A stretch of 64,000 nt of DNA from Stackebrandtia nassauensis DSM 44728 (GCF_000024545.1 NC_013947.1:2108001-2172000), one strand, 5' to 3'; counted from the stretch's first letter, positions 1-10,201 are shown. Made by a program: numbers and translations. Notes: generated by a model not told the origin, from the letters alone.

Positions 1-131
1 GCTTCCCGTTCCAGCGCCCGCATCTGCTGTGTGATGGCGGGCTGGGTATAGCCCAGTCGACGCGCGGCGGCCGAGTACGAGCCGGTGCGAACCACCTCTC
101 GAAAGGTCCTCAACTGTCGCGGGTCGAACAC
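1..131 (-). CDS. LysR-family transcriptional regulator (N-terminal part, runs off window start)
   Basis: Only the first 43 or so codons are present. They encode the typical LysR winged helix-turn-helix start: FDPRQLRTFREVV, then GSYSAAARRLGYTQPAIT, then MRALE. The GTG at 131 is preferred because a TATAGT hexamer ends 7 nt upstream, matching the leaderless pattern seen elsewhere in this window. The gene is divergent from the pseudouridine synthase at 220. The effector-binding domain lies outside the window, so the target cannot be named. Confidence 0.85.
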   Translation of the reverse strand, partial: MFDPRQLRTFREVVRTGSYSAAARRLGYTQPAITQQMRALERE

Positions 132-138
132 ACTGTGA

Positions 139-144
139 ACTATA
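139..144 (-). promoter_or_regulatory. -10-like TATAGT of the LysR gene, leaderless arrangement
   Basis: TATAGT on the minus strand is followed by 7 nt and then the GTG at 131. No Shine-Dalgarno fits in that gap, so transcription probably begins at or next to the start codon. Confidence 0.5.
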
Positions 145-207
145 AGCGGAATCTATCGACCGGGGCTAATTCGTTGAGTCAGCTTGGGTTCGGCCGACCA
201 GCCAGCA

Positions 208-213
208 TAGACT
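208..213 (+). promoter_or_regulatory. -10-like TAGACT of the pseudouridine synthase gene
   Basis: TAGACT ends 6 nt before the GTG at 220 and there is no ribosome-binding site. This is the same spacing as at the other leaderless candidates in the window. Confidence 0.45.
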
Positions 214-219
214 TCCCCG

Positions 220-984
220 GTGACCGGGGAAGACTGGAAGAGCATCGTCGACAAATACGCGCTTGTGGACAACGACCAGGTACTGGCGTTGAACAAACCC
301 ACCGGCATCTCGGTGATGGGAGAACGCCACGACACCGACGTGGCCCGGCTGGCGGCCGAGGCGGGGGACAAGTTGCACCCGGTCCACCGCATCGACAAGG
401 CCACCTCGGGCCTGGTCCTGTTCGCCCGCGACCTGAAATGCCACGGCGTACTGACCCGCCAGTTCAACAAGCGCACCGTCGACAAGACCTACCTGGCGGT
501 CGTCAACTCCGCCGAGGTCCCCGCCGCCGCCCGCATCGACCTGCCACTGAGCGTCGGCCGCAAGAACCGGGTCCGGGTCGCGGCACCGCGCGAGGCCATC
601 ACCAACACCGGCACCGACTGGACCGTCCCCGAGACCGACGTGTTCACCCACGTCAAGACCTACCCCTCCGTCACCGAGTACGACACACTGTGGACGGGCG
701 ACGGCCTGTCGCTGCTCGCGGTGCGCCCCATCTCCGGGCGCCGCCACCAGATCCGGGTTCACTTGGCGTGGACCGGATTTGCCATCACCGGCGACTCCCT
801 GTACGACAAGAACCCCGCCACCCGGATGCTGCTGCACTCCTGGCGGCTGGCCGTCGAAGCCCCGTGGCTCGGCGGCGAGCGCACCACGCTGGAGGCCGCC
901 CCCGGACCGGACTTCTGGGAACCGCTGCCCGGCGTCGACGCCGCGACCGTCCTGCCGGGAGTCACACCCGATCAGCGGCGATGA
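220..984 (+). CDS. RluA-family rRNA/tRNA pseudouridine synthase
   Basis: This 254-residue protein belongs to the RluA/RluC/RluD family, which isomerises uridine to pseudouridine in rRNA or tRNA. The catalytic-Asp motif is visible as HRIDKATSGLVLF near residue 80, after the ALNKPTGISV segment near residue 24. The RRHQIRVHLA motif lies near residue 170. There is no S4 domain, so the substrate cannot be predicted. The GTG start is chosen from the TAGACT hexamer just upstream. Its 3' end overlaps the convergent methyltransferase by 23 bp. The family call is secure; the target nucleotide is unknown. Confidence 0.85.
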   Translation: MTGEDWKSIVDKYALVDNDQVLALNKPTGISVMGERHDTDVARLAAEAGDKLHPVHRIDKATSGLVLFARDLKCHGVLTRQFNKRTVDKTYLAVVNSAEVPAAARIDLPLSVGRKNRVRVAAPREAITNTGTDWTVPETDVFTHVKTYPSVTEYDTLWTGDGLSLLAVRPISGRRHQIRVHLAWTGFAITGDSLYDKNPATRMLLHSWRLAVEAPWLGGERTTLEAAPGPDFWEPLPGVDAATVLPGVTPDQRR

Positions 985-1804
985 GCAGGTACTGGAAACT
1001 GCCGCTGCGGTACGCGTCCAGGAAGGTCTGCTCGATCCCCGTCGCCACCGCGGACTTGGCCCGCAGCTCCCAGTAGGGGATGGTCGCGGCGGTGAGGTCC
1101 CGCACCGCCACCGGCACCAGCCGGTTGGCCGCCAGCTCCCGGAAATAGGTGCTGCGCGGGTGGATGTCGCAGATGTAGTGGGCGTTGATCTGGCTGACCG
1201 CGCGTGACGGCAGGCCGTAGACGTCGTTGTAGCAGCCGGTGACGCACACGTACCGGCCGCCGCGACGCAGCATCCGCGCGTACTCCGCGAACAGCAGGCT
1301 CAGGTCGACGTACATGGTGGACTCGTTGTTCCAGATCGCCGCGAACGCCGACGACTCGAAACCGGTGTCCAGCATGTTCTTCAGGTGGAACCGCACCCGG
1401 TCGTCCACGCCGCGCTCGTCGGCCTGCCGGTTGGCGAAGTCCACCTGGGACTCGGAGATGGAGACCCCGTCGACCCGGCAGCCGAACCGTTCGTTGGCGA
1501 GGAAACTGGAACCGCCGCGCCCCGAACCGGAGTCCAGCAACCGGTCCGTCGGCCTCACGGGCCCCAGGTGACTGAGCAGCAGCTCCGCCTGCGCGCCCTC
1601 CAAACGGTGCAACTCCCGGATGACGCGCTCCTCCCGGGTCTCGGCGGGACCGTCCAGAACCGACATGTCGGCTTCGCCGATGCCGTAGTGGTGATGGAAG
1701 ACGTTGTCCACCTCGCCCAGCCGGAGGTTGACCGGGTTCTTCTCGGCGTTCCAGTAGTCGGCGACCGAGTTCTGGTATGGACTCAACGCTGTCGGGACAC
1801 TCAT
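962..1804 (-). CDS. geranyl diphosphate 2-C-methyltransferase (2-methylisoborneol pathway)
   Basis: This 280-residue SAM-dependent methyltransferase is expected to add a methyl group to C2 of geranyl diphosphate, giving 2-methyl-GPP, the substrate of the 2-MIB cyclase. The SAM-binding glycine motif LLDSGSGRGGSSF lies near residue 89, followed by the acidic/aromatic segment WNNESTMYVDL near residue 155. The size matches the roughly 290-residue GPP methyltransferases of Streptomyces and cyanobacteria. The ATG at 1804 is preferred over a TTG three codons upstream, with AAAGG as a weak ribosome site. It starts 13 bp after the terpene cyclase stop, so the two form one operon. Assignment rests on the fold plus this pairing. 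Confidence 0.9.
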   Translation of the reverse strand: MSVPTALSPYQNSVADYWNAEKNPVNLRLGEVDNVFHHHYGIGEADMSVLDGPAETREERVIRELHRLEGAQAELLLSHLGPVRPTDRLLDSGSGRGGSSFLANERFGCRVDGVSISESQVDFANRQADERGVDDRVRFHLKNMLDTGFESSAFAAIWNNESTMYVDLSLLFAEYARMLRRGGRYVCVTGCYNDVYGLPSRAVSQINAHYICDIHPRSTYFRELAANRLVPVAVRDLTAATIPYWELRAKSAVATGIEQTFLDAYRSGSFQYLLIAADRV

Positions 1805-1817
1805 GGGTTTCAACCTT

Positions 1818-2939
1818 TCACGCGGCGTCTGAGTTGTCGGACTCTTGCTTGTGGTACCGGCGGGAGGTGGCGTGCCATTCCTTGCCGCCGCCCATCCAGT
1901 TCCACACTCCAGTGAGGAATCGGGCCAGCATCGGCGTGTGGTTCGCGCTCAACAGCGCCGACTCCGACTCCACGAACCGGACCAGTTCGTCGTGCAGTTC
2001 GGCGGTGCGGTCCACCGCCTCCTGAAGCGTGCAGCCGTCCTGCGCGACCAGCACTCCCGGAAGGCTGTAGTCGAAGCCGTTGATCTCCTTCTCCTTCTCC
2101 AGCGAGTACAGGTCGTTGACCAGCACGCTGGCGACCCCGGCGGTGGTGAACACCCGTCGCACCCGGGGATCGGCGTACTCGAAGACCGGCACCTCGTAGC
2201 CACCGACGACGTCGGTGAGCACCATGCAGGGGCAGAACGCGTTCTCCCACCGGTGCAGCAGGAACTCCCAGGTCGGCGGCACCCGCTCGGTGATGTGCCA
2301 CTCGGCTTCCTGGTTGTAGGCGACGAACATGACGGCCAGCTCGTGGCGCAGCCGGAACACCTGGGTGTGGCTGGCGTAGCGGGCCAGGTTCTTCCACGCG
2401 GAATGGATCATCCGCAGACACAGGTCCTCGCGGATCCGTTCCTTGACCGGTTCCCGGTACGGCGGCGGCGGAACCCGCGCCGGGGCCATCGCCGCGTACG
2501 CCAACGCCAGCCGTGGGCCCAGCCGTTCGGGTTCCGGCTCGGCGGAGTCGCCGTCGAGGTACAGGTCGTCGACCGACCACTCCGCCACCGCGCACTTCGC
2601 GGCGGCCAGCAGCCGGTCGGGGTCGTCGCAGTCGGGGTGCGTGAGCATGATCAGCCGCCCGTACCCGCACTTGCCGAGCTTGTCGACGTGTTCGTCCGGC
2701 AGCCCGATCTCCTCGCGACCCCACACGGCCAGCCGCCGGTCCACCTCGGCGCCGAGCGCCGCGTCGTCGCGGACCGCGTCGGGACAGTACAGTTCCGGGA
2801 CCGTGACCGATCCCTTCGGGGTCGGCGACGCCTTGCCCGCGCTCCCCGCCGCCTTCGGCGGCGGCACGCTGAACAGCCGGGCCAGGTCGGTGCCCAGACC
2901 GACCGGCCCCGTGGGCAGGACCCGCGCCTGCGTAGTCAT
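1818..2939 (-). CDS. 2-methylisoborneol synthase-type terpene cyclase
   Basis: A class I terpene cyclase of 373 residues, predicted to ionise and cyclise 2-methyl-GPP to the earthy odorant 2-methylisoborneol. The metal-binding motifs are DDLYLDGDSAE at residue 124 (an Asp-rich variant) and NDLYSLEKE at residue 275 (N, S and E of the NSE triad). The first 50 residues are Pro/Gly/Ala-rich and contain TGPVGLGTDLARLF, resembling the disordered N-termini of 2-MIB synthases that load into family 2B encapsulins. The ATG at 2939 has GGAGGAGA upstream. It is divergent from the shell genes and followed by the methyltransferase. Product identity is inferred from context; another methylated monoterpenoid is possible. 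Confidence 0.9.
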   Translation of the reverse strand: MTTQARVLPTGPVGLGTDLARLFSVPPPKAAGSAGKASPTPKGSVTVPELYCPDAVRDDAALGAEVDRRLAVWGREEIGLPDEHVDKLGKCGYGRLIMLTHPDCDDPDRLLAAAKCAVAEWSVDDLYLDGDSAEPEPERLGPRLALAYAAMAPARVPPPPYREPVKERIREDLCLRMIHSAWKNLARYASHTQVFRLRHELAVMFVAYNQEAEWHITERVPPTWEFLLHRWENAFCPCMVLTDVVGGYEVPVFEYADPRVRRVFTTAGVASVLVNDLYSLEKEKEINGFDYSLPGVLVAQDGCTLQEAVDRTAELHDELVRFVESESALLSANHTPMLARFLTGVWNWMGGGKEWHATSRRYHKQESDNSDAA

Positions 2940-3157
2940 GGTGTTCTCCTCCCGGACGAATGCGCTGCATCCCAACGGATCAAGACCTATCAGTCCGAAG
3001 GGGTCCGATTCGCGTGGTCGCGGGGGAGGAGTTGTCAAATTCGGGCCGGAGTTTTACCACCGTCTCGTCGGCGGGCCTTGGCAGACGCCACCGCCGGGGA
3101 CTTGACTGATAGTGACGGCTCGACAGACGAACACGAAGATCGGTGGTGCTCACCCTC
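2940..3157. promoter_or_regulatory. divergent promoter region of the 2-MIB biosynthesis and encapsulin genes
   Basis: This 218-bp gap separates the cyclase start from the first shell gene. TTGTCAAATTC (about 3033) and TTGACTGATAGTGAC (about 3103) resemble parts of the TGTCAG/TGACA palindromes near the other genes of the cluster. No confident -35/-10 pair can be set by eye. Confidence 0.4.
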
Positions 3158-4576
3158 ATGACCTCCGTTGACGACAACGCCAATGTGGAAGCGACCGAGT
3201 CCCCGCAGCTGAGTCTCAGCACCGCTGCGGCCCGCAACCTGGCGACGACGACCAAGACCGTGCCCCAGATGCAGGGCATCTCCTCGCGCTGGTTGCTGCG
3301 GCTGCTGCCCTGGGTGCAGACCAACGGCGGCACCTTCCGGGTGAACCGTCGGCTCAGCTACGCCGTGGGCACCGGACGGGTCCAGTTCTCCAACGTCGGG
3401 GACCGGGTCCAGGTCATCCCGCCGACGCTGTCGGAGTTGCCGCTGCTGCGTGGATTCGACGACGAACCCACCCTCGAGGCGATCGCCGGGGTGCTGGAAC
3501 AGCGGGACTTCGAGGCCGGTCAGGTCATCGTGTCCGTCGGGGACACCATCGACACCGGATTCCTGATGGCGCACGGCAAAGCCAGCAAGATCGGCACCGG
3601 CAAGTACGGCGACGACACCAAACTGGGGATGCTGGCCGACGGCGACTACTTCGGCGAGGACATCCTGCGCCCCGAACCGGGACGCTGGCCGTACACCGTC
3701 AAGGCGGTGACGCCGTGCACCCTGCTGGTGATGCGGCGCGACGCGCTGCGGGGCTTGGTCGACAACTCCGAACCGCTCAACGAGCACATCAACCGGCTGC
3801 TGGCGCTGCCGGACCTGCCGCGCAACGACGACGACGAAGCGGCCATCGACCTGGCCGCCGGGCACGACGGCGAACCCGACCTGCCGGGGACCTTCGTCGA
3901 CTATGAACTGTCCCCACGGGAGTACGAACTCAACGTCGCCCAGACCGTGCTGCGGGTGCACAGTCGCGTCGCCGACCTGTACAACGACCCGATGAACCAG
4001 GTCGAGCAGCAGCTGCGGCTGACCGTCGAGGCGCTGCGGGAACGGCAGGAGAACGAGATCGTCAACAACCCGAGCTTCGGGTTGCTGGACAACGCCGATC
4101 TCAAGCAGCGCATCAGCACCGACACCGGTCCGCCCACTCCCGACGACATGGACGACCTGCTGTCCATCGTGTGGAAGGAACCGGGTTTCTTCCTGGCCCA
4201 CCCGCGCACCATCGCCGCCTTCGGGCAGGAGTGCAGCCGCCGCGGCATCTACCCCGACGCGGTCGAGGTCGCCGGGCACCGGCTGCCCGGCTGGCGGGGC
4301 GTGCCGATCTACCCGTGCAACAAGATCCCGGTGACCGAGGGCGACGTCAGCTCGATCCTGCTGATGCGCACCGGACAGGAGAACCAGGGCGTCGTCGGTC
4401 TGCACCAGATCGGCCTGCCCGACGAGTACGAGCCCGGGCTCTCGGTGCGGTTCATGGGCATCAACGAGAAGGGCATCATCTCCTACCTGGTCAGCACCTA
4501 CTATTCGGCGGCCGTTCTGGTACCCGACGCCCTCGGCGTCCTCGAAAACGTCCAAATCGGACGACCGGCCGACTGA
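3158..4576 (+). CDS. eshA: family 2B encapsulin shell protein 1 with cyclic-nucleotide-binding domain (EshA-like)
   Basis: A protein of 472 residues made of an N-terminal arm ([15 protein letters not shown] near residue 19), a cNMP-binding-like domain at about 95-205, and a C-terminal HK97-type shell fold carrying [13 protein letters not shown]. The pattern matches EshA of Streptomyces. Proteins like this were once called Crp/Fnr regulators, but there is no helix-turn-helix. Family 2B shells assemble into nanocompartments that package 2-MIB synthase. The phosphate-binding cassette reads YFGEDIL...GRWPYTVKA, keeping the Gly-Glu pair but lacking the Arg-Thr/Ser-Ala of classic cAMP binders. The ATG at 3158 is chosen; a GTG five codons upstream is possible. 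A paralogue starts 20 bp downstream. Confidence 0.9.
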   Translation: MTSVDDNANVEATESPQLSLSTAAARNLATTTKTVPQMQGISSRWLLRLLPWVQTNGGTFRVNRRLSYAVGTGRVQFSNVGDRVQVIPPTLSELPLLRGFDDEPTLEAIAGVLEQRDFEAGQVIVSVGDTIDTGFLMAHGKASKIGTGKYGDDTKLGMLADGDYFGEDILRPEPGRWPYTVKAVTPCTLLVMRRDALRGLVDNSEPLNEHINRLLALPDLPRNDDDEAAIDLAAGHDGEPDLPGTFVDYELSPREYELNVAQTVLRVHSRVADLYNDPMNQVEQQLRLTVEALRERQENEIVNNPSFGLLDNADLKQRISTDTGPPTPDDMDDLLSIVWKEPGFFLAHPRTIAAFGQECSRRGIYPDAVEVAGHRLPGWRGVPIYPCNKIPVTEGDVSSILLMRTGQENQGVVGLHQIGLPDEYEPGLSVRFMGINEKGIISYLVSTYYSAAVLVPDALGVLENVQIGRPAD

Positions 4577-4596
4577 CGACTCCACGAAGAACGGCG

Positions 4597-5982
4597 GTGA
4601 ACCCGGTGTCTCCCATGTCCCGGCGACCGGAATCCCACGGCGCTGTCTCCAGCCTGACCACGGCGGCGGCCCGCAACCTGGCCACGACCACCAAGTCGGT
4701 CCCGTTCATGGCCGGGCGAACGCCCCGCTGGCTGTTGCGGGTGCTGCCGTGGAAACCCGTCTCCGGTGGCTTCTACCGGGTGAACCGGCGACTGAGCTAC
4801 CCGGTCGGTGAAGGCCGGGTGGCGCTGGTGGGACCGGTAGACGGGCTCGGTGTGTTCCCGCCGAGCCTGACCGAGATTCCCGGCTTGCGCGGCTTCGGTG
4901 ATCCGGACGTGCTGACCGAAGTGGCCCAACGGTTCCGGCGCCACGACGTCGCGTCCGGAACCGTGATAGCCGAGGCCGGGAGCCCACAGACCCGGCTGGT
5001 GGTCCTGGCACACGGAAAGGCCCACAAGTTGGGACGTGGCCGCTACGGCGACGCGACTTTGGTCGGAGTCGCTGCCGATGGCGACCACTTCGGCGGCCAG
5101 GTCCTCACCGGTGCGGCTGGGACCTGGCCGTTCACGCTCAAGGCGACCACGCCGTGCACGCTGCTGGAACTGTATCCCGCCACCGTGGCCGAAACCCTGT
5201 CCACCGTGCGGGAACGGCTCGCCGAGCGCCCCGACCGGCCCCGGCCGCCGCTCACCAAGCACGGCGAGGTCAGCCTCGACCTCGCCGCCGGACACGACGG
5301 CGAACCGGTGCTGCCGGGGACCTTCGTCGACTATGAACTGTCCCCTCGCGAATACGAGCTGGGCGTCGCCCAGACCGTGCTGCGGGTCCACACCCGGGTA
5401 TCCGACCTGTTCAACGACCCGATGGACCAGCTGGAGCAACAGCTGCGGTTGACCGTCGAAGCGCTGCGGGAACGACAGGAACACGAGATCGTCAACAACC
5501 CCGACTTCGGGCTGCTGAACAACGTGGACAACCGGCAGCGGCTGTACACCCGCACCGGCCCGCCCACCCCCGACGACATGGACGCGCTGCTGTCCCGACG
5601 CCGCCGCACCGGCTACTTCCTGGCCCACCCGCGCACCATCGCCGCCTTCGGCCGCGAGTGCAACCGTCGCGGCGTCCACGCGCCCGCCACCCGGGTCGAG
5701 GAGCAGATCGCCCCGACCTGGCGCGGCGTCCCGATCCTGCCCTGCGACAAGATCCCGGCAAACGCCGACGGCAGCGGCTCCATCATCGCGATGCGGGTCG
5801 GCGAGGACCACGGCGGCGTCGTCGGCCTGTGCGCCGCCGACCTGGCCGACGAGTACGCCCCCGGCATCGCCGTCCGGTTCACCGGCGTCGACACCAAGGG
5901 CGTGGCCTCCTATCTGGTCACCGCCTACCACTCGGTGGCCTCACTCCTTCCCGACGCCTTCGGCGTCCTGGAGACCGTCTGA
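4597..5982 (+). CDS. family 2B encapsulin shell protein 2 with cyclic-nucleotide-binding domain
   Basis: A tandem paralogue of the preceding shell protein, about 461 residues, with the same order of N-arm ([15 protein letters not shown]), cNMP-binding-like domain and HK97-type core ([13 protein letters not shown]). The cassette here reads HFGGQVL...GTWPFTLKA, so the Glu that contacts the ribose in classic binders is Gly. Ligand response may therefore differ between the two subunits. The shell cores are much more alike than the nucleotide domains, which suggests they could co-assemble. The GTG at 4597, after GAAGAACGG, is preferred; an ATG at 4615 is the alternative. The 3' end overlaps the convergent ispG by 42 bp. 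Confidence 0.88.
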   Translation: MNPVSPMSRRPESHGAVSSLTTAAARNLATTTKSVPFMAGRTPRWLLRVLPWKPVSGGFYRVNRRLSYPVGEGRVALVGPVDGLGVFPPSLTEIPGLRGFGDPDVLTEVAQRFRRHDVASGTVIAEAGSPQTRLVVLAHGKAHKLGRGRYGDATLVGVAADGDHFGGQVLTGAAGTWPFTLKATTPCTLLELYPATVAETLSTVRERLAERPDRPRPPLTKHGEVSLDLAAGHDGEPVLPGTFVDYELSPREYELGVAQTVLRVHTRVSDLFNDPMDQLEQQLRLTVEALRERQEHEIVNNPDFGLLNNVDNRQRLYTRTGPPTPDDMDALLSRRRRTGYFLAHPRTIAAFGRECNRRGVHAPATRVEEQIAPTWRGVPILPCDKIPANADGSGSIIAMRVGEDHGGVVGLCAADLADEYAPGIAVRFTGVDTKGVASYLVTAYHSVASLLPDAFGVLETV

Positions 5983-7089
5983 GTCCATCCCGCGCTGCTC
6001 GGCGATCTTGAGCGCCTCGTCCACAAGGGTCTCGACGATCCGGGAGTCCGGAACCGTCGCCACGATCTCGCCGCCCACGAAGATCTGCCCCTTGCCGTTG
6101 CCCGACGACACTCCCAGGTCCGCCTCCCGCGCCTCGCCCGGTCCATTGACGACACAGCCCATGACGGCCACCCGCAACGGAATCGGGAAACCCTCGAAGG
6201 CCGCCTGCACCTGTTCGGTCAGCTTGTACACGTCGACCTGCGCCCGCCCGCACGACGGACACGACACGATCTCCAACCGACGTTCCCGCAACCCCAACGA
6301 CTCCAGGATCGCGGCGCCCACCTTGACCTCCTCCACCGGCGGCGCCGACAGCGACACCCGGATCGTGTCGCCGATGCCCTGGTGCAGCAGGATCGCGAAG
6401 GCCGCGGTGGACTTGACGGTGCCCTGGAACGCCGGCCCCGCCTCGGTGACGCCCAGGTGCAGCGGATAGTCGCACTGCCGCGACAGCTGTTGGTAGGCAC
6501 GCACCATCACCAGTGGATCGTGGTGCTTGACCGAGATCTTCAGGTCGGTGAAGCCGTGCTCCTCGAACAGCGAGCACTCCCACAGCGCCGACTCCACCAG
6601 CGCCTCGGAGCACACGCCGCCGTACTTGGCCAGCAGCCTCGGATCCAGCGACCCGGCGTTGACACCGATCCGGATCGGCGTACCGGCGGCCTGCGCGGCG
6701 CGCGCGATCTCACCGACCCTGTCGTCGAACTTCCTGATGTTGCCGGGATTGACCCGCACCCCCGCGCACCCGGCGTTGATCGCGGCGAACACGTACCTGG
6801 GCTGGAAGTGGATGTCGGCGATCACCGGAATCGGCGACTTGCGGGCGATGGCGGGCAACGCTTCCGCGTCGTCCTGACTGGGCACCGCGACCCGCACGAT
6901 CTGGCAACCGGCGGCGGTCAGCTCGGCGATCTGTCGCAAGGTGGCGTCCACGTCGGCGGTGACGGTCGTGGTCATCGACTGCACCGACACTGGCGCGCCA
7001 CCCCCGACCGGCACGTCGCCGACGAGCACCCGCCGGGTGCGCTGCCGCGCGGACGGCGGTTCGAGCTGCCCGAGATTGATGGTGGACAT
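5941..7089 (-). CDS. ispG: 4-hydroxy-3-methylbut-2-en-1-yl diphosphate synthase (flavodoxin/ferredoxin), IspG
   Basis: A 382-residue [4Fe-4S] enzyme of the MEP pathway that converts MEcPP to HMBPP. The N-terminal TIM-barrel part shows [18 protein letters not shown] and [12 protein letters not shown]. The C-terminal cluster-binding part shows SCPSCGR near residue 280 and the third Cys plus Glu in [10 protein letters not shown]. Length is normal for actinobacterial GcpE. The ATG at 7089 has AAAGGGG upstream. It follows dxs by 32 bp in a minus-strand run of MEP genes. The C-terminal end reads into the 3' end of encapsulin 2 on the other strand. Probably a pathway-dedicated copy, because MEP genes are not usually grouped like this. 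Confidence 0.95.
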   Translation of the reverse strand: MSTINLGQLEPPSARQRTRRVLVGDVPVGGGAPVSVQSMTTTVTADVDATLRQIAELTAAGCQIVRVAVPSQDDAEALPAIARKSPIPVIADIHFQPRYVFAAINAGCAGVRVNPGNIRKFDDRVGEIARAAQAAGTPIRIGVNAGSLDPRLLAKYGGVCSEALVESALWECSLFEEHGFTDLKISVKHHDPLVMVRAYQQLSRQCDYPLHLGVTEAGPAFQGTVKSTAAFAILLHQGIGDTIRVSLSAPPVEEVKVGAAILESLGLRERRLEIVSCPSCGRAQVDVYKLTEQVQAAFEGFPIPLRVAVMGCVVNGPGEAREADLGVSSGNGKGQIFVGGEIVATVPDSRIVETLVDEALKIAEQRGMDSDGLQDAEGVGKE

Positions 7090-7121
7090 GGAAGACCCCT
7101 TTCCATTATGGATGAACCGGT

Positions 7122-8903
7122 CTAGCGCGTCGCGACACCGACCGTCAGTGCCTCGCGGGTGTGTCGTGCGACGGACTCGCCGTCGAGCCCGTACGCGGCC
7201 AACAGTTCGCCGCGAACGCCGTGCTCCAGGAACCGCCGGGGCAGCCCGAGGTTGCGCACCGGCGTGGCCACCGCGGCGTCGGCGCACGCCTGCGCCAGCT
7301 GAACCCCCATGCCGCCGGTGCGGTTGCCGTCCTCGACGGTGACGACCAGCCGGTGCCGGGCCGCCAGGTGTGGCAGCGTCGGATGGACCGGTGCGATCCA
7401 GCGCGGATCCACGACCGTGACACCGATGCCCTCGGCCTCCAGCCGCCGCGCCGCGTCCAGGCACGGCCCCGCCATGACCCCGGCGGCGACCAGCAGAACG
7501 TCCAAACCGGACCGGCTGCCGCGATGCAGCACGTCGATGCCGTCCACCCGCGCCACCGCCGGGATGTCCTCGCCCGCTGAGGCTTTGGGGAACCGGATCG
7601 CGGTCGGCCCGTCGTCGACGTCGACGGCCTCGCGCAACAGTTCCCGCAGCCCGGCCGCGTCCCGGGGCGCGGCCACCCGCAACCCCGGCACGACCGGCAG
7701 CACCGCCGAGTCCCACATCCCGTGGTGGCTGGGCCCGTCGGGGCCGGTGACCCCGGCCCGGTCCAGGACGAACGTGACCGGCAGCCGGTGCAGCGCCACG
7801 TCCATGACGACCTGGTCGAAGGCTCGATTGAGGAACGTGGAGTAGACGCACACCACCGGATGCGCTCCCGCCGTGGCCATCCCGGCCGCCGAGCACACCG
7901 CGTGCTGTTCGGCGATACCGACATCGACGACCCGCTCGGGAAACCGGCTCGCGAAGGCCGCCAGCCCCACCGGGCGCAGCATCGCCGCCGTCAGGCACAC
8001 CACGTCCTGGCGCGTCTCGCCGATGGCCGCGATCTCCTCGCCGAAGACATCGGTCCAGGTCGCCGCCGTGGGCTTGACCGGCCTGCCGGTGTCGGGATCC
8101 ACTACCCCGACCGCGTGTAGACAGTCGGCTTCGTCGCGTTCGGACGGTTCGTGGCCGTGGCCCTTCGTGGTCACGACGTGGACCACCGTCGGCCGCCCCG
8201 CCCGCTTCGCCTTGGCCAGCGCCGCGTCGAGCGCCGCCAGATCGTGCCCGTCCACCGGCCCGAGATAGTCCAGCCCCAGCTGGCCGAACATCGAGCCGTC
8301 CGCGTCGCCGGATCGCAACCGCCGCAAGTGTTCGGCGAAGCCGCCCACCGTGGGGGAGTAGGAGCGGGCGTTGTCGTTGAGGACGATCACCAGCCGCTCG
8401 TGCCCGGCGGTGGCGATGTTGTTCATCGCCTCCCAGCACAGCCCGCCGGTCATCGCGCCGTCCCCCGCGACGGCCACCACGTACCGCTCGGATTGCCCGC
8501 GCAGCGCGAACACCCGGGCCAGACCGTCGGCATAGGACAGCGCGGTCGAGGCGTGTGAGTTCTCCACCAGATCGTGCGGCGACTCGGCGCGACTCGGGTA
8601 ACCCGACAAACCGTCGCGCTGCCGCAGCCGCCCGAAATCTCGGGCGCGCCCGGTCAGGATCTTGTGGACATACGACTGGTGGCCGGTGTCGAACACGATC
8701 GCGTCGGTGGGGGAGTCGAAGCGCCGGTGCAGGGCGATCGTCAACTCCACCACCCCCAGGTTCGGGCCCAGGTGACCGCCGGTGCGGCACACCCGGTCGA
8801 CGAGGAATGCGCGGATCTCGGCCGCCAGCGCGGGCAGCCGGTCGGCGGCCAGCGCCCGGACCGCACCGGGCTCGGCCAGCAGGGACAAGACGTCCGGGGT
8901 CAT
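7122..8903 (-). CDS. dxs: 1-deoxy-D-xylulose-5-phosphate synthase, Dxs
   Basis: A 593-residue thiamine-diphosphate enzyme that condenses pyruvate and glyceraldehyde 3-phosphate to DXP, the entry and usual control step of the MEP pathway. Visible features are [14 protein letters not shown] near residue 42, the ThDP-binding GDGAMTGG with a downstream NN pair, and the transketolase pyrimidine-binding part with [10 protein letters not shown]. The C-terminal domain is present (PTAIRFPKA). It is somewhat shorter than the typical 620-640. The ATG at 8903 lies 2 nt after the ispH stop with GGGAGGT upstream; an in-frame TTG at 8909 overlaps the stop. This placement implies translational coupling to ispH. 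Confidence 0.95.
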   Translation of the reverse strand: MTPDVLSLLAEPGAVRALAADRLPALAAEIRAFLVDRVCRTGGHLGPNLGVVELTIALHRRFDSPTDAIVFDTGHQSYVHKILTGRARDFGRLRQRDGLSGYPSRAESPHDLVENSHASTALSYADGLARVFALRGQSERYVVAVAGDGAMTGGLCWEAMNNIATAGHERLVIVLNDNARSYSPTVGGFAEHLRRLRSGDADGSMFGQLGLDYLGPVDGHDLAALDAALAKAKRAGRPTVVHVVTTKGHGHEPSERDEADCLHAVGVVDPDTGRPVKPTAATWTDVFGEEIAAIGETRQDVVCLTAAMLRPVGLAAFASRFPERVVDVGIAEQHAVCSAAGMATAGAHPVVCVYSTFLNRAFDQVVMDVALHRLPVTFVLDRAGVTGPDGPSHHGMWDSAVLPVVPGLRVAAPRDAAGLRELLREAVDVDDGPTAIRFPKASAGEDIPAVARVDGIDVLHRGSRSGLDVLLVAAGVMAGPCLDAARRLEAEGIGVTVVDPRWIAPVHPTLPHLAARHRLVVTVEDGNRTGGMGVQLAQACADAAVATPVRNLGLPRRFLEHGVRGELLAAYGLDGESVARHTREALTVGVATR

Positions 8904-8905
8904 GG

Positions 8906-10174
8906 TCAACGTACCTCCCGGGGCAGCACGAAGGACTGGTCCTCGGCGGTGACCACCCGCTCGACGACGTCGATGGGCCCGAAACCCGCCAGTGTCTCGA
9001 CCACCTCGTCCATGAGGATCTGCGGCGCCGAGGCCCCGGCGCTGAGCCCGACGGTGTCGGCTCCGGTCAGCCAGTCCAGCTCGATGTCCTCGGCGGAGTC
9101 GATGAGCCGCGCCATCCGGCCGTGCCGCTCGGCCAGCTCCACGAGCCGCCGTGAGTTGGAGGAGTTGGCCGAACCGACCACCAGCACCAGATCGCAGTCG
9201 TCCACGATGGCCGCAACGGCGTGCTGCCGGTTCGTGGTGGCGTAACAGATGTCGTCCGAACCCGGACCCCGCAGGGCCGGGAACCGGGCGCGCAGCGCGG
9301 CGATGATCTCCTCGGTCTCCTCCACCGCCAGCGTCGTCTGCGTCAGGTACGCCAACCGCCGCGGGTCGGGCACCCGCAGCCGCTCCACGTCCGCCACCGA
9401 TTCGACCAACACCATCGATTCCGGGGCCTCGCCCATGGTCCCCTCGACCTCTTCGTGTCCATCGTGGCCGATGAGGACGACGGTGTCACCGCGATCGGCG
9501 AACCGGCGGGCCTCGGCGTGCACCTTCGTCACCAGTGGACACGTCGCGTCGATGGCGGCCAGCCCCCGGCTGTCGGCGTCGTCGCGCACCGCCGGTGACA
9601 CCCCGTGGGCCGAGAAGATCACCGTCGCGCCGTCGGGCACCTGGTCCAGTTCGTCGACGAAGACCGCGCCGCGCTTCTCCAACTCCGCCACGACATGCGC
9701 GTTGTGAACGATCTGCTTGCGCACGTAGACCGGCTGGCCGTGCCGTTCCAGCGCCCGCTCGACGACCTCGATGGCGCGTTCCACCCCGGCGCAGTACGAC
9801 CGCGGCGACGCCAGCAGCACCGTGCGGGGCCGCCAGGCCCGCCGCACCCGCTCCAGTACCCCGGTCGCGGCCTGGGTAGCGGCCCGGTCGCCGTACCGCA
9901 CCACGAGCGACGCGATCGGCTGACCCTCGACGGTCACGGTCAGCATCGATACCTCGGTCTCGCCACCGCCGTATGAGCCGAGGTCGGACCCGCGGGCCGG
10001 AATCCCCTGCCGGGTCAGGGTTCCCCGCAACACCGGGGCGGCTCGCAGCACGGTCCGGCCGGGATCGACGATGCCGGTTCCCACGACGATCTCCCCGATC
10101 TGGGGGAGGGGACCGGCGACGGTCGTGGCGGGATGGTCGGTGATCAGCAGCTCGAACGGGGGGTGTGTGGACAT
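8906..10174 (-). CDS. ispH: 4-hydroxy-3-methylbut-2-enyl diphosphate reductase, IspH, with N-terminal extension
   Basis: A 422-residue protein. IspH reduces HMBPP to IPP and DMAPP using a [4Fe-4S] cluster. The canonical enzyme begins near residue 117 ([21 protein letters not shown]). Cluster ligands are C128, C212 (ATCPLV) and C310 ([11 protein letters not shown]). Substrate residues H158 (VHNAH), H190 (SAHG), E242 (HEEVEGT) and the SSNS stretch at 338-341 are all present, so it should be active. The first roughly 115 residues are an extra domain not found in standard IspH of about 310-330 residues. The IspH-like paralogue at 12826 has a similar extension. It sits in the run polyprenyl synthase - ispH - dxs - ispG. 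Confidence 0.93.
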   Translation of the reverse strand: MSTHPPFELLITDHPATTVAGPLPQIGEIVVGTGIVDPGRTVLRAAPVLRGTLTRQGIPARGSDLGSYGGGETEVSMLTVTVEGQPIASLVVRYGDRAATQAATGVLERVRRAWRPRTVLLASPRSYCAGVERAIEVVERALERHGQPVYVRKQIVHNAHVVAELEKRGAVFVDELDQVPDGATVIFSAHGVSPAVRDDADSRGLAAIDATCPLVTKVHAEARRFADRGDTVVLIGHDGHEEVEGTMGEAPESMVLVESVADVERLRVPDPRRLAYLTQTTLAVEETEEIIAALRARFPALRGPGSDDICYATTNRQHAVAAIVDDCDLVLVVGSANSSNSRRLVELAERHGRMARLIDSAEDIELDWLTGADTVGLSAGASAPQILMDEVVETLAGFGPIDVVERVVTAEDQSFVLPREVR

Positions 10175-10201
10175 GTCTACCTGCTTCGCATGACAAGGGA
10201 A

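Noticed and set aside
3035..4585. 516-codon open frame antisense to encapsulin 1
   Set aside because: Shadow of a GC-rich gene: low-complexity Val/Asp/Gly/Gln composition and no domain match; the plus strand has a clear conserved family.
3158..5982. Annotation of the two cNMP-domain proteins as Crp/Fnr transcription factors
   Set aside because: No helix-turn-helix follows the cyclic-nucleotide-binding domain; the C-terminal part has the family 2B encapsulin shell pattern.
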